Shown piece after piece: positions 1-11,624 of a DNA stretch of 64,000 nucleotides. The notes under the pieces are model-generated. The model did no database searches. It saw nothing but the letters and a program-made list of their open reading frames with translations, and was not told the DNA's origin. Origin of the DNA: Euphorbia lathyris (Eukaryota > Streptophyta > Magnoliopsida > Malpighiales > Euphorbiaceae). Positions within the stretch are counted from its first letter, which is position 1. Each line of letters begins with the position of its first letter. Where the stretch lies: the NCBI RefSeq assembly GCF_963576675.1, contig NC_088916.1, forward strand, positions 22,481,501 through 22,545,500. Reading direction: 5' to 3'. Made by a program: the position numbers and the translations under genes.

Positions 1-1310
1 CGGATAACTTAAGCACGGTGGCAAAGACGCATGTGATATGTTACGATGCACCGGGTATACCCTCTAACGGTATAAACATGATGATAAAGATGTGCGCGGT
101 GTATCCCACACAAAGTATGACACGATGAAGACATAGGGAATACCTCAAGGTCTAAAGGGGCTCCTCCGGACTAATATATGAGACACATCATAACATGCGG
201 GGTAGACCTTTTGACGGGCATGCGAGACATGGTAAAGACGCACGAGATACCTTGAGACATATGGGGTATGTCTTCCGTTAGGCACCTAGCAAGGCGAGAA
301 CTCAAGTCATAATATACGGGGCATGGCTCTAGACTAGCGTATCCGATATGGAAAACGCATATGCGACCATATCGTGATGTACGACTTTGACAATATCCGG
401 ACGTACGCGGTGTACGACGGCGCATCGAGTACACGTCTTGACTAGCATATAGCTGATGTGATGGAGACGCATGGGACACTTCACGATATGGAAGGTGGGA
501 CGAGGTAAGGATGTATGGGATACGTCACGGCCCAAATGGTATGCCTTTCGTCTAACGTATATAACATGGTGAACAAGCACCTGATACGCCATGACATATG
601 GGGCATGCAACTCATGCCCCTCGCTTGGCGCAAGGAATGAGGTGAAAATGTATAGGATGCGTTATGACACACACAGTACACCTTCTGACCGGTGTGTAAT
701 GACATTGTAGCAACACCAGGAATGGGTCACCATATACGAGGCATAACAGCGAAAAGATGTATGGGATACGTCACGACATAACAAGTACGCTCCTTGATCG
801 GTGTCTGAAGGATTAATGGAAGATGTATGGGGTGCGTTACGTCCTACAGGGTATGACAAAGTAAAGACGCAAGGAATATGTCACCACATGACAGGTGGGA
901 CTCATGACGGGTGGAAACGTGATGACACGATGCAGCAAGGATATAGCGGATACGTCACCTGAGAACGGTATGCCTCTTGACAGGGTAAGGACATATTGGA
1001 GGTGTCGCAACATACAGGGTATGCCAAAACAAAGGCGTAGGGGATACGCCAGGACATAAGGGTTGTACCTTCTGACTAGTGCCTATGATACTAGGGAAAT
1101 TACGAGGTACGCTACCATACGTACAGTATGTTAAGGCGAAGACGCATAGGATACGTCACGACATAATGGACATGCCTCCTCGCTAGCATACAGACAACAC
1201 TGTGAAGACGCACGAGATGTGCCAAGGACGCATAGGATGCGTCCCAACACACAGGCACGATAAGGCAAAGACGTATGGGATACGTCACGACATAACTGGT
1301 ATGCCTCCCA
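1..1310. repeat. Degenerate short tandem repeat (satellite-like)
   Basis: A loose motif recurs throughout this stretch: an A/G-rich lead (AAGACGYAT), then GGGATACGTCACGACATAA, then a GGTATGCCTC-like tail. Clear copies are near 513, 754, 941, 1036, 1144 and 1270, with many more diverged ones. Spacing varies from about 40 to 70 bases, so this is an old, irregular array. Short ORFs occur on both strands because few stops fall in the repeat, and none resembles a protein. The block lies inside what appears to be the internal region of the minus-strand Ogre/Tat-like element whose LTR is at 3424-6185. It could instead be an independent satellite; the sequence does not settle this. Confidence 0.6.
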
Positions 1311-3401
1311 ATGAACACGCGACGCTGGGGTCGACTCTTTCTCACATTCCTAACAAACACGTCCTAAGTCTACAAAACCTAGAATGGCTGCACGCAGCTC
1401 GGTTAGCATGCAACACTCTATATGGTATGACTGCAATGATTTGTTAAGCATAGGATGCATTATGACTTAAATCTGACTCGACTGATGTACAAACAGATAG
1501 AAATCCAAACGAACAAATTAGTTAGCGAAAATCGTACATAACGCGTAATTAGATTGCAATAAGAAAACGTTAGATAACAATCACAATCATCACATTATCT
1601 CTCTTCCATCCTTATTCCTCCACACACTCGTTGGTCCAAGTCTCTTTCCTAGGATTTTGGTTCGGGGCTCACATTGCGGTCCGGGGGACGCGTGATGCCG
1701 TCGATTATTGCGGAAAAGTAAATCATTCATCAAACAATACAATTTGTTTTGACGTATCAGCATTCAGTGACTAAGATATCGACCAAGTTGGATTGTTCTT
1801 TTGGGATAACTCGTCTTTCGTCATTTTGCGAGACACATTAGTTCGGGTTTTGACTCCCTTTGAGCGCATCTCAGTTTTTTTAGATGTGGTACGAGTTATT
1901 CTTTCAGTCCAATCGTTCGTTATTGACAATGACTCGTTCCCTTTTATTCGCATGGGTTCGTGTCTCGATTTTTGGATTACGACGGGATCTTTTGGATCTA
2001 TCGAGAGACGTAACCACGTGTTCATTCAGTGATGAAAGCACTTTTTATTTTAAGGAACGGACTCATCGCGTAATGTGTTTGTTTTTAGCGTTAAGAATCC
2101 GTTTGCTCGTTTTGGCTACGTAAAAAGACGGCGAGTCTTATTTGAGCGCACGGTAATCTTTCGTCTAACAACAACTCTTTATTCCTTCCAATCTATGGGA
2201 TATATCACCTTAGCGTGGTTATAGAAAATCAACGTTTCGTTGAATCGCATGTTTATTCGAAGCAGGGATATCACCGTTCTTTTTCAGTTAGGCACGAGTT
2301 AAGCAAACATGCAGATCGGACCATATTTCTTGTAGTTTTGGTAACGGTCGAAATGATCGAGCCATTAATCAAACCCACAGTCTCGTCCATATGGCGCAAT
2401 TATGCGGTTTAGCTTAATTCGGCATTGTGATTTTAAACGGCATACATACCGGCTCGAGACACGTATCCAATGGTATTGGTTCATTTTCTTTAACTACCCT
2501 TGGGATGGGTATACATCGTAGATACAGAATGACTTTGGTCGTTTGTTTATTTTTGCTTTTCTTTTATTTTCTTAGTCACTTTTGCGGACACGTCCATTTC
2601 TCTTAAGAGCGACACAAGGCATAACGTAAGAGCTCGTCTTTTATTCGGAAGGGACGGGCCACATTTGCGAAACTCTTTACGTTACAATGGGATCATTCGA
2701 AACAGAAATGTTCTTTGTTTTCGTTTCGTCATAATCTCGTTTCATCCCAACCTATTTTAAAGAGTGTGAATAACGGCTACTGTTAATATAGTCCTTTGAA
2801 TCGAGATATAACTATCCTTGATATGAAAGCGACTTGAACTAATACGTGCTTACGTCACAACATATTTCCTGAACATGTGCCTTCTTCGGGACACGGAAAG
2901 GGACCAGGCGGGTCGCACAAGTTCATTCATACGAGATGACTAAGTCGTCCTTGGTTCGAATCGTTTCGATGTTTTGGGGTAGTTTGTATATCGGTGTAAG
3001 AGTATATATTAACGTATCGTTTCGTTTTCTTTACATATTTTAGGATTAGACACGTATCATGGCAATTTGAAAACACGAACTGATTCATTTATCACATCAA
3101 AAATGGTAACGGGTAATCATATGGCAACTTCTAAGGCTACTATATGCTGACACGGCTGATCGCGGGACCTCACAGGACCGCACAAATTCGCCCCTAACGA
3201 ATGGATGGGGACCCTTTGGCGCCTTACTGTAAGGGGGAACTTACACTAGCCTCTTTCGAGCGACGAATGGACTCTCGCTAGAGGTTTTGCGGAAATTACC
3301 CAAAAGGTTTGCAATAATGCTTATGAATGCATACGAAAAGAAATAATACGATCCGTCCCCGTTAAGGGCTTAATACACGCCTTCCGGAATCAAATTTCTC
3401 G
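1311..3401 (-). mobile_element. Ogre/Tat-like internal 5' region, no recognisable gene
   Basis: On the minus strand this region directly follows the primer-binding site at 3402-3421, where the leader and first ORF of an Ogre/Tat element would begin. I see no gag, protease or other conserved motif, only ORFs under 90 codons. The assignment rests on position alone. The element continues beyond the left window edge. Confidence 0.4.
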
Positions 3402-3421
3402 CTTCCCCAGCAGAGTCGCCA
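3402..3421 (-). other. Primer-binding site, tRNA-Arg type (Ogre/Tat-like)
   Basis: Read on the minus strand, the sequence begins TGGCGACTCTGCTGGGGAAG. It starts with the TGG expected opposite a tRNA CCA end. From general knowledge this resembles the tRNA-Arg-type PBS of Ogre/Tat elements. It lies two bases beyond the LTR end (ACA, then AG, then TGGCGACTC). It fixes the orientation of the element and the inner edge of its 5' LTR. Confidence 0.65.
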
Positions 3422-3423
3422 CT

Positions 3424-6185
3424 TGTTAGACGAGGTGTCGCGGCCTAATCTCCCGGGCGGACCGGGGGGTGGACACCTCATGGCGACGTAAGCGGTGATT
3501 GGCGTCGAAAGCAACCAATCGTGGAATCAAGCTGCTCGGCGGGACCGAAGCTCGGAGTATGGAAGAGTCGCCACCCACGAATGGGAAAATGAACACCGAT
3601 CCCTTGCGGGAGACCGGTGAGGGTTCGGGAAACTTAGGTACGAGCCGAGAAGGCTAGCTCCTTTCCGGAGAAAGGCTACTAGGCACCCCGACATCGCCCG
3701 GTTATGAACCACCGCCCTCCTACTCAGCGTGTTAGGCGATAACGGACTAATCGCATATTTCTTTAAGTTTAAAATTCATTTGAAACCTTTTCTTTCTCGT
3801 TTTGAAAACCGTTTTGAGCATATATTATTGAAAGCCACTTTGGTAAAAAAATCACCCATTTACATTGATGCTAAATATATAAAAGAGAGAGGGGGAGAAG
3901 GAAGAATTAATTTATTTACAGTGTGTCTTATGCTTCGATTCGTATGTTAACTTTACACTAAACTCGCTCCCCAAAAACGAATTTATTTATATGGTTCATA
4001 CCTTAATCGCCGTTGGAACGATTTAGGTACGTTTCAAAACCCCGTTGATTTACATGACCTCTTCTCGAATCGCCGTTGGAACGATTCGAGTGTTTGAAAA
4101 TGTGGAATAAAGAATTTCAATCCAAAAACGTGGTTAGGCATACAAGTCAATTTATTTTGTACAAACCGTTTAAGAAAACGATTCAAAACTCTATTATTTA
4201 CAATTAAAAACGATTTTAACTACAAGGTTCGCCTAATCCGTCGTTGGAATGGATTAAGGTTTCAACACGTGATATTTTGGAAATGACTTAAAAAAAACAA
4301 GAAAACGTTTTATTTACATTAGAAACCTCTAAAAAATTAAGTTTAAATAAACAAATTAAATTCTCTTTTTTGTGGTTTTACTTTCCCCTTTTCACTCAAT
4401 TAACCTTTAACATTATCATAATCACAATAATAAACCAACTAAACCAAAATTCCCCAAGTAAAATCCTTTTGGAATATATACATATATACAAGAATAAAAT
4501 AGAAATACATATATGTATAGTTTTATATAAAAATAGGGATATATCTATAGATGAAAATAAGTAAGAGGTATTATACAATATAACAAAGAAAGTGAAAAAG
4601 AATACTAAATATAATGTCTTTTTATTCTAATTCAAAACATGTAAAATTAATGAACCAAGTTCATAAATGGGAAGAATAACATTAAATATCTAAAATAGTT
4701 TTACCCAATGATAACCAACATAATTTAAAGGAGCCAAAAACTATATATATATACACATATACTACTTTATAATATTAAATCCAAATGAATTAAATTTCAA
4801 CATGAAATAAATAACTATCTTGTACCTAATAAATAGTTATAAGACTTAAAAATAATTTTTATCAACATATTACATAATAATATACATATATATACAAGTA
4901 AAAATGTCAAAAAGTTGAGAAAGAAGGGTAAAAATGGTGATTTTCGGTTTCCAGCAGATTACCGATGGAAAATCCGTCGCCAATCTGTTGTTAGTGATAG
5001 AAAAGGCAGAATTACAGCAGCACTCCAAAACTTTCCAGATTCGTTCAAAAGCTTTAAATTAAGTCTAATTCGATCGTTTTGGATCTCCGAACTACAAAAA
5101 ATGGATCATAGTCTATAACGGAGTTTCCTAAAACGACGTTTTTATTTTAAAACGTTATTCGGAAATATCTTTTCAAAACTTATAACTACAACGTTTTTAA
5201 TACCCGAACTACCTTTTAATCGGATCACGGTTCGTATTGGGATATTAAAACGAGGTTTTTTATTTTAAAACAAAACCGAATTTTTATTTGACACGAGATA
5301 AAAATAAATAAATACGAAGAATTAAATAAAACGTGATAAATAAATGAATAAATGAATAACTAAATAAATAAAATTATAACATAAAAATAAATAAATAAAA
5401 TAAAATAAATGAAATAAATAAAACGAGTCTAGTCCTCGGATAATACCTCAAGATCAGTATCTGACAGTCGAAGCCGGTTGATTCCACGAGTCGTGATTTT
5501 CCGTTTTTTTTAGTAAAAATTTAACTTTTGGGAAATTCGGAATTTTTGAGAAAAAAAATATTTTTCTCAAAAAAATCACTTTCTCTCTCTAAAAATGTCT
5601 AGAGTGAGAAAGGCTCTAAAAATCTCCCTCTCCTAAATGCATGGGGATCCGTGCCTTATATAGGCATGGATCCCCGGAAACTTTGTGCGACGCCCGGCTA
5701 AAGTTGGGCGTCGCCAAAGTAGGTTGGGCGAACGCCCAACTCATGTTGGGCGAACGCCCAACTTTAGTTGGGCGACGCCCAACATGCGTTGGGCGTCCAT
5801 CTAACAAAAGTTGGGCGTTCGCCCAACGAAGGTTGGGCATCGCCCAACGCCCGTTGGGCGCTCGCCTAGAAGCTGTCGGGCGTGCGCACTCAGCGGCCGT
5901 CGGGCGTGCGCCCCGCGCTGTCGGGCGCGCGCGCCCAGCGAACGTCAAGCGTGCACCTCGCGCTGCCGGGCGCGCGTCCAACTGTCGTCGGACATGCGTC
6001 GGCTGCCGCTAGGCGTTCGCACCACGTTACTGAGCACTCGCGAGCCGTCCACTCGGCGATCGCGACTCCTACTGACCTCTCGTTTTTTTATTATACATTT
6101 TTTCCGCGTTAAAACTCCCGGAACCAACCGCTTCAACCGTCTTGTTTCAGGTTTTCGTCACAGGTCCTCCGACTCGGTGTCTACA
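3424..6185 (-). mobile_element. 5' LTR of an Ogre/Tat-like Ty3/gypsy element
   Basis: On the minus strand this runs from TGTAGACACCGAGTCGGAGG (ending at 6185) to a CTCGTCTAACA end at 3424, giving TG...CA termini and about 2.76 kb, followed by the PBS. The outer edge could be two bases further out (6187), because the sequence there reads TGTGTAGACACC. Inside are AT-rich stretches, repeated CGCCGTTGGAACGATT-type motifs near 4010, 4070 and 4230, and a GC-rich palindromic cluster near 5690-5960. The partner LTR and the TSD lie outside the window, so the outer boundary cannot be checked here. Confidence 0.6.
5690..5960. repeat. GC-rich cluster of short palindromes (TTGGGCG/CGCCCAA)
   Basis: The motif GTTGGGCG is followed after one to three bases by CGCCCAAC, making hairpin units of about 18 bases separated by four-base spacers. 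The units are regular from about 5724 to 5850 and then degrade into GTCGGGCGYGCGC-like repeats. The block is far more GC-rich than its surroundings and lies within the LTR at 3424-6185. It produces long overlapping ORFs on both strands, which I treat as artefacts of the repeat. Confidence 0.7.
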
Positions 6186-6208
6186 CACGTCCATCTCATG
6201 GTGCCAAT

Positions 6209-6400
6209 CTTCAAAGTGAACCTAACTAATCTGGTACCAATTTTAAATCGGATGAGTAATCTTGGTGTGCACCGTGGGACAGGTCCATCCCAAAAGGTCT
6301 GGAAGTCCAGACTTTTTGGGATGGATGTGTCTCATGGTGCACACCAAGATTACTCATCCGCTTCAAAATTGGTACCGGATTAGTTAGGTTCACTTTGAAG
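6209..6400. mobile_element. Near-perfect foldback (palindromic) MITE
   Basis: The 192 bases form one long inverted repeat. The left end is CTTCAAAGTGAACCTAAC and the right end is its reverse complement. The arms meet at a tiny loop near 6303-6307 (GGTCTGGAAGTCCAGAC). There are only a few mismatches or small indels between arms. It sits about 22 bases outside the Ogre-like LTR. I found no convincing TSD, so the superfamily is undetermined. Confidence 0.7.
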
Positions 6401-6486
6401 TGATTTGTTATGATTTAAAATTGTGGCAATCTTATTGTAAATTTTGATAATGTTATGATTTGAATGTTGTTATTGTGGCAATCTGT

Positions 6487-8290
6487 CACGACCCAACCCA
6501 TGCCATGACCGGCGCATAAATTAAGTTAACCTTAATCTATGCTAGCCTTAATTCTGAACTAATAGAAATTCCAAAATTTACTAACAGAATATCAAAGTCA
6601 TCTCAATTACATCAATAAACCTTAAAAGAATCAAACTATTCAAGTCAAATCTCAATAATCAAAAGTCTCCAAAATAATATGAAGCTAAATCATTAAGCAG
6701 TCTCCTTCAACATCAATCCAAGGGTTACCTCACGAACATGGACCTTAATCTGAAAAAGAAATATTCAACGTGGTATGAGATTTTCGTCTATACGAGCGAA
6801 AACCTTAGTGAGCAGTAGTTATAGCACACAACAGAAAAGGAACAGGCAGACAGGCTGATACTTTTAAATTATGACAAATATAGTTCAAAAGGTAATATTT
6901 CAAAATCAGTTAAACCAAAGCGTCAAAATAATATAATCAATTCAAAATACTAGAAATAAATTGTCAAATCTAATACTGAAGCCTTTCAAAATATCAAATA
7001 TTAGAACAATAAGAAAATAAGGTAAAAGCTTTAAAACACATGGTACAGTGTAACAGAGTGGTGATACTACACACCACCAGGGCCAGATAAATGGTAAGTG
7101 CTACCAATAACAGATACAGATAACAGATAATCGCCTTCACCGATCTTATGCATGATTCTAATGCTGACAAAAACAAATGCAAGGACCTAATGTTATGAAG
7201 ATCGGTGAGAGGCCATATAACAGATACAGATATACTGAGCACTTGTACCAGTTTGAAAACATGTAGTATACATATATAAATCAGAAAATCATAACTGATT
7301 GAACAAATTATCAGATTTCCAAAATAAAAGTAATAACTGCGATGAATCGCGTATCAGAAAGTACTTATCATATCAGATCGATTTTAATAACTTCTTTGAA
7401 ACTGATAATAAAACAAATCAACTATAAAGGCATGTTCCCAGAATACACGTTCTAATACTAAGGATATTTAGTAAACATAAGGTTTAAGCTATACGTTTTT
7501 TTTGAACGAAAATATACAGTCAAACGCAAATTTTTAATAAACAGTTTTTCAGTTCGGTATTTCAAATCAATAGAGTCATGTACTATAATTACCACTCACC
7601 TGAAGTCTAAGAGGGTGATTGATTCTTGTCAATCAAGCATTGTGGCAAATTCAGAATTTCCTAAATTGCTACGGATACAAGGTAAATGAGGGATATGTTA
7701 TGTTAATTAGTCTAAAATTGAGCAATATAGTAGCCGCAACTGCTAAAAGAAACAGAGAAAGAAAAGAAACTTTAATAAACACATTTACGATTTAAGGTTT
7801 ATTCACACAAATTCCTTCAAAATTGGAAGTAACAACACTATAATGTAGTTGTTTCAAGTAATTATTAGCTAGAATATAATATAGTAAAATTAAGGATATA
7901 AGTTAGTTTAAAATATAATATATATATTTGTTTAACTTTAAATCCAGAACATGGAAGAAGTGGAATTGTTGATAAAGGGAAAATCTAACAAAATAAAAGA
8001 AATAAAATAATATAAAGGAATTAAACTAAGGATGATGATTATAGCTTATTTGTTGGACGATTAAATATGGTGCAACTTTCCAGATTCCCAATGGTGAGTA
8101 AGAAAACCAATGATCTACCCACATCAACAATTTATATAATTTGAAACCCTCCCATTCTCATTCCCATTTCTAAATACTCCGAACCAAACGCTCCCTTATT
8201 TAATAATTTCACCAAGGACTCCCAAGGTTTGTAGATCCAGAACTTCAAGAAGGCAGCACAGTGGCGGCGGCTCCTTGAAGAAACTAAACA
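6487..8290 (+). mobile_element. LTR-like degraded repeat starting TGTCACGACCC
   Basis: The segment opens with TGTCACGACCCAACCC, followed by a GACCGGCGC motif. Openings of this kind are widespread in plant Ty3/gypsy LTRs or their derivatives. It has no coding motif, is AT-rich, and its right edge is uncertain. A solo LTR or a non-autonomous remnant would both fit. No TSD was found. Confidence 0.3.
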
Positions 8291-8383
8291 ATTTTTTTCT
8301 TTTTTTCTTTTTCTAAAAATCGTAGAAATAGATTTGCTTTTAGAAATAAAGGTTTATTTGGTAGGGTTAACTCTTTATGCTCT

Positions 8384-8405
8384 AATATATATATATATAT
8401 ATATA
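8384..8405. repeat. (AT)n microsatellite
   Basis: An uninterrupted AT dinucleotide run of about 22 bases in AT-rich non-coding DNA. Confidence 0.85.
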
Positions 8406-8576
8406 ACTTAGTATTTTCGGTAAAGTAAAAAGAGTTATTATTTTTTTTTAAATTTAATTGGCAAATAGGGTTATTACACAATCTTGTTGTAAAGTTTGAT
8501 AATGTTATGATTTTAATGTTAGAATTCGTTGTTGTTTGCCATTTTTTGTTATATACCACTTCGCGAATTAGCTTCA

Positions 8577-8715
8577 AAACATATCCAGCCTTCGCATATG
8601 CAAACTAAATTCATCAAGCAAAATAAACTTCAGCTTCGCAGGCTTCGCATATGCGAACTAAATTCATTAAGTAAATCCAAACATTAGCTTCGCAGGCTTC
8701 GCATATGGTCGAATC
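8577..8715. repeat. Short repeats with the CTTCGCATATGCGAA palindrome
   Basis: Near-identical segments of about 55-60 bases repeat in tandem. Each contains CTTCGCATATGCGAAC or a truncated form of it, followed by TAAATTCATYAAG. The core is itself palindromic. The last copy is diverged (CATATGGTCGAATCTGCGAAG). This is probably part of a degraded transposon; I see no gene. Confidence 0.5.
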
Positions 8716-9006
8716 TGCGAAGTCAGGCGAGAGGGAGACAGACGCACGTAAATATTGACGGTATTATGAGAAAGTCACACAAAATCAGTCTAGATATGTA
8801 GTAGGATGAGTAAATGGGTTAAATATGTAAATGGGTCTCCCATTTGACCCAGTTTTATAATTTTCTCAAAAATATATTATTATATTTATCTATAAAAGGA
8901 TTATTTAAAGTAAACGTAAAAATAAAATAATAAAATTTAATTGAGATAACACTTTTCTGACATTAATTTTAATTTTTTTTAATATTTATATGCAAATATG
9001 AATCTG

Positions 9007-9032
9007 TGCATGGCACGTGCAAAAAAACTAGT
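9007..9032 (+). mobile_element. Helitron-like 3' terminus
   Basis: TGCATGGCACGTGCA at 9007-9021 can fold into a six-base stem with a three-base loop. It is followed by an A run and then CTAG at 9028-9031 with T next to it. A short hairpin just before CTRR, next to T, is the known 3' signature of Helitrons. I could not identify the 5' TC end, and no Rep/helicase coding sequence is present, so this would be a non-autonomous or truncated copy. Confidence 0.5.
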
Positions 9033-9923
9033 TTATAAACTATAATCCTTAAAATATGTTAAAAATAATAATTTTATTAGTTTGATATAAAATTTGATTT
9101 CATAGTAAATGTGGTACTAAACAACTTTAATTCTCGGAATTTTACATTTTGAGATTATTAACTGATTTTTATAATGTCGAACTAAAAAATTGTTTTAGCA
9201 AAACGAAAATTTCAATCCTCTTTTAGATAAAAAAATTTCACAATTACCTATTTGACAAAACGTGAACGCATAGAGGTTTTTAAGACTATCCAATGAGGAA
9301 AAATATTTTCAAAAAGGCTCATTGACATAAGTAAATTTATTTTTTTCATCCTACATAATTTATTATTAGGCTAGATATATTAAGAAACTTGACAAAAAAA
9401 AAAAAAAAAAACTGATTTGCCCCTTCTACTTTAAGGGGTGACTTGTTAGCTTCTCGAACTTGTTTAAAATGACATATTGCACTTGTGAAGTTGTTACAAT
9501 GATCTATTAGCCATTTGAACTTGCTTAAAATTATACACATTTTAACTTGTCAAATTCTTTTATTGTTCTGCCAGGTGGACTTAGAGAGTTAATGAAACGA
9601 CTTAAACAAGTTAAGGACTAACAAAGAAATTCTTAAAATTTAAGAATCAATCATTTTTTCTCAAAAAGTTCAGGACGGCCCTCGTGTATTAAAAATTACT
9701 ATTATTACTATTATTATTTAATTTACAACAATATTTAAAATTTAAAAATTCAGTCAACTTAAAAATAAATAAAAAAACTGCCAAAATTTTAGGACCTTGA
9801 AAAATTTACAACAGAAAAATCTATATTATTTTCTTAATCGTAGGAGTTTACTAAAATAAGAATTACCTAACTAGTATTTAATCTGAAAGACATATATTGT
9901 AAATAGCCAAAAATTAAAATAAA
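9033..9923. other. AT-rich non-coding stretch
   Basis: I see no gene or clear mobile-element structure here. An A tract of about 18 bases lies near 9393-9410. A weak repeated phrase around ACTTG...TTAAAAT (9440-9550) suggests an old TE. Confidence 0.5.
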
Positions 9924-10807
9924 ATGGAGAAAAAGGTTATTGGATGCTTAATTATTTGTATAGTGATTATAGGATTGAATGAATTGGCATTTGTTTAATC
10001 TGCTAGTAGTAGATGGTTGTTTATTTCATTGTACACAATTTTGTGTTGATGATAACGGACTTAGTCCAGGTATTCGAGAAAAATGCGAACAAAAATGTAT
10101 CCCAAAATGCGAAAAGAGTAAGCTTCAAATTCTTAATATTTATCTCATAATTTTTTTTAAAAGAAAATCATAATGTTTTTTTTCTGGAGTTATATAAATG
10201 ACGTCGTTTTAGCTTGCACTATGAGAAAAAGCAAATATTGTATATTTCTATTTCATCTACTTGAACGATGGGAAGGGGGAACCACCTCTCTCCCTGCGAT
10301 TGGGGGGTTCATTGGCACACTTATGCCTCTGCCTCTCCCTCTAGGTTTAGGTAATACGAACTATATTTTATGAGTTATATTTTCACTATTATTAGAAGAA
10401 ATATGGATTCTTAACTTTTTCGAAAAGGCAAAGACAAGAGGCATGTGAGAATTAGTGTACTCTCGGTAGGTGAGAACCATACCTCTTAGTCATCCTCATC
10501 AAATGACTTGGACATCTTTTTTTTCTTAACAACATTGTTTTGGTTTGGTTAAGGTAAAAGAAAAAAATTAACTCATACAACTTAGTCTTATTTTCACACC
10601 TCCTAGTTAAATATTCATTCCGCCATTGTTTTGAGCCAACCACATTAAAAACATTGAGGATAAAATTTTACTATTTGTTATATTTGAGACATATTTAAAC
10701 TTTCTAAAAAAATGTTATGGACAAATTTATACTTTATCTCATATAAGATATTAACTAACAATTTGTCTTTTTCTTTTTCTTCTTTTGTGTGTTACAGATC
10801 CATATTA
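9924..10807 (+). pseudogene. Small cysteine-rich secreted-peptide-like gene, broken
   Basis: An ATG at 9924 opens a segment coding for a short basic start and a hydrophobic stretch (residues about 5-24), like a signal peptide. A TAA stop follows it. A second segment in another frame (about 9979-10117) encodes six cysteines spaced C-x3-C-x3-C-x13-C-x3-C-x3-C. The two parts are one base out of register, so a single indel or a sequencing error separates them. The second segment ends at a GT donor at 10118. A pyrimidine-rich tract with TTACAG ends at 10797, a plausible acceptor for an intron of about 680 bases, with a stop a few codons later. The layout fits plant small cysteine-rich peptides in general, but I cannot name the family. 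Read as it stands it is a pseudogene. Confidence 0.45.
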
Positions 10808-10877
10808 ATGGTTGTTACGAAAGAAGAACCTATGTCGCTTCAAAGATGATTGTTACTACTTAATTAAATATTAATCA

Positions 10878-10878
<1 letters not shown>

Positions 10879-10909
<31 letters not shown>
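10879..10909. repeat. (ATT)n microsatellite
   Basis: About ten ATT units lie just downstream of the cysteine-rich candidate gene and just before the LINE 3' end. Confidence 0.85.
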
Positions 10910-10911
<2 letters not shown>

Positions 10912-10952
10912 GAAGTTTCTTGTTTTTTTTTTGACAACCAATGAAGCATATA

Positions 10953-11624
10953 TTAACAATCAAGAAGAAGCATATTACAAATAAAATCAGGGGGTACAGA
11001 AAACCACTCACCCCGATGTAAAGGTAAAATACTACTTCTAGCTAACAAATGAGCAACAGAATTTGTAGAACGACAGACAAATCGAATAGAGCAATTAAAA
11101 AGCTCGTTCAATGAAAAATGACAATCATTGGCTAAGACGTTAAAAGGAGATGAAACCTCTAACGAGCGGGCCATAGATCGAACCACGATCAAAGAATCTG
11201 ATTCAATGATTACATCCTTCCATCCGCGGTCTTTGATCCAACTGAGAGCTTCATGGACCGATAGCGCTTCAATGAACGATGCATCTTGATAATTCTGTAA
11301 GATACCATTTTTAGCCGCAACAAACCGACCCAACTCATCCCAAACGATACACCCAAACCCAGCCACATTCTCGTTCGAAAATGACGCACCATCCACATTT
11401 AGTTTTAGAAAGCCTGTTGGAGGACGCTGCCACACCGTCGGGCTTGGCACAGCCAGACAGCCTGAAGGAGAAACCGATGCCTGCGCTTTCTTCCATGCTT
11501 GTAGAAATGAGCCGGTCGAATGGTACAGAATCGAGGCGTGTGAATCCTTCCGGTTCCACACAACGTCGTTTCTATAACACCAAATAATCCACCATAAAAC
11601 CGCTACAAGCTCAACAAGCTCCAC
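10953..11624 (-). pseudogene. LINE C-terminal RNase H domain
   Basis: The 223-codon open stretch contains LKLNVDGASF (first acidic residue), EALSVHEALSW (Glu), IESDSLIVVRSM (Asp) and FVCRSTNSVAHLLA with the distal His. These match the plant RVT_3-type RNase H that ends many L1-type ORF2 proteins. The reading frame is intact to its stop, so this is the best-preserved part of the LINE copy, but it is cut off from the RT by frameshifts and unlikely to be expressed. Confidence 0.85.

Larger units (their letters stand above)
6427..8520 (+). repeat. Pair of 42-bp direct repeats about 2.05 kb apart
   Basis: Positions 6427-6468 and 8479-8520 match at 39 of 42 bases. Both contain TTTGATAATGTTATGATTT. 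They bracket the repeat-like segment 6487-8290. They are too short to be LTRs and may mark a duplicated flank or an old target segment. Confidence 0.6.

Noticed and set aside
171..859. Several overlapping ORFs of 65-100 codons, most on the minus strand
   Set aside because: They lie in the degenerate tandem repeat, occur in overlapping frames, and show no family motif. The repeat simply has few stop codons.
5616..6383. Long ORFs on both strands (up to 190 codons) rich in Gly, Arg, Pro and Ala
   Set aside because: They follow the GC-rich palindromic repeat in the Ogre-like LTR and mirror each other on the two strands. This is a composition artefact.
10173..10373. 66-codon ORF within the putative intron of the cysteine-rich gene
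   Set aside because: No similarity, no signal for translation, and it lies between a good splice donor and acceptor.
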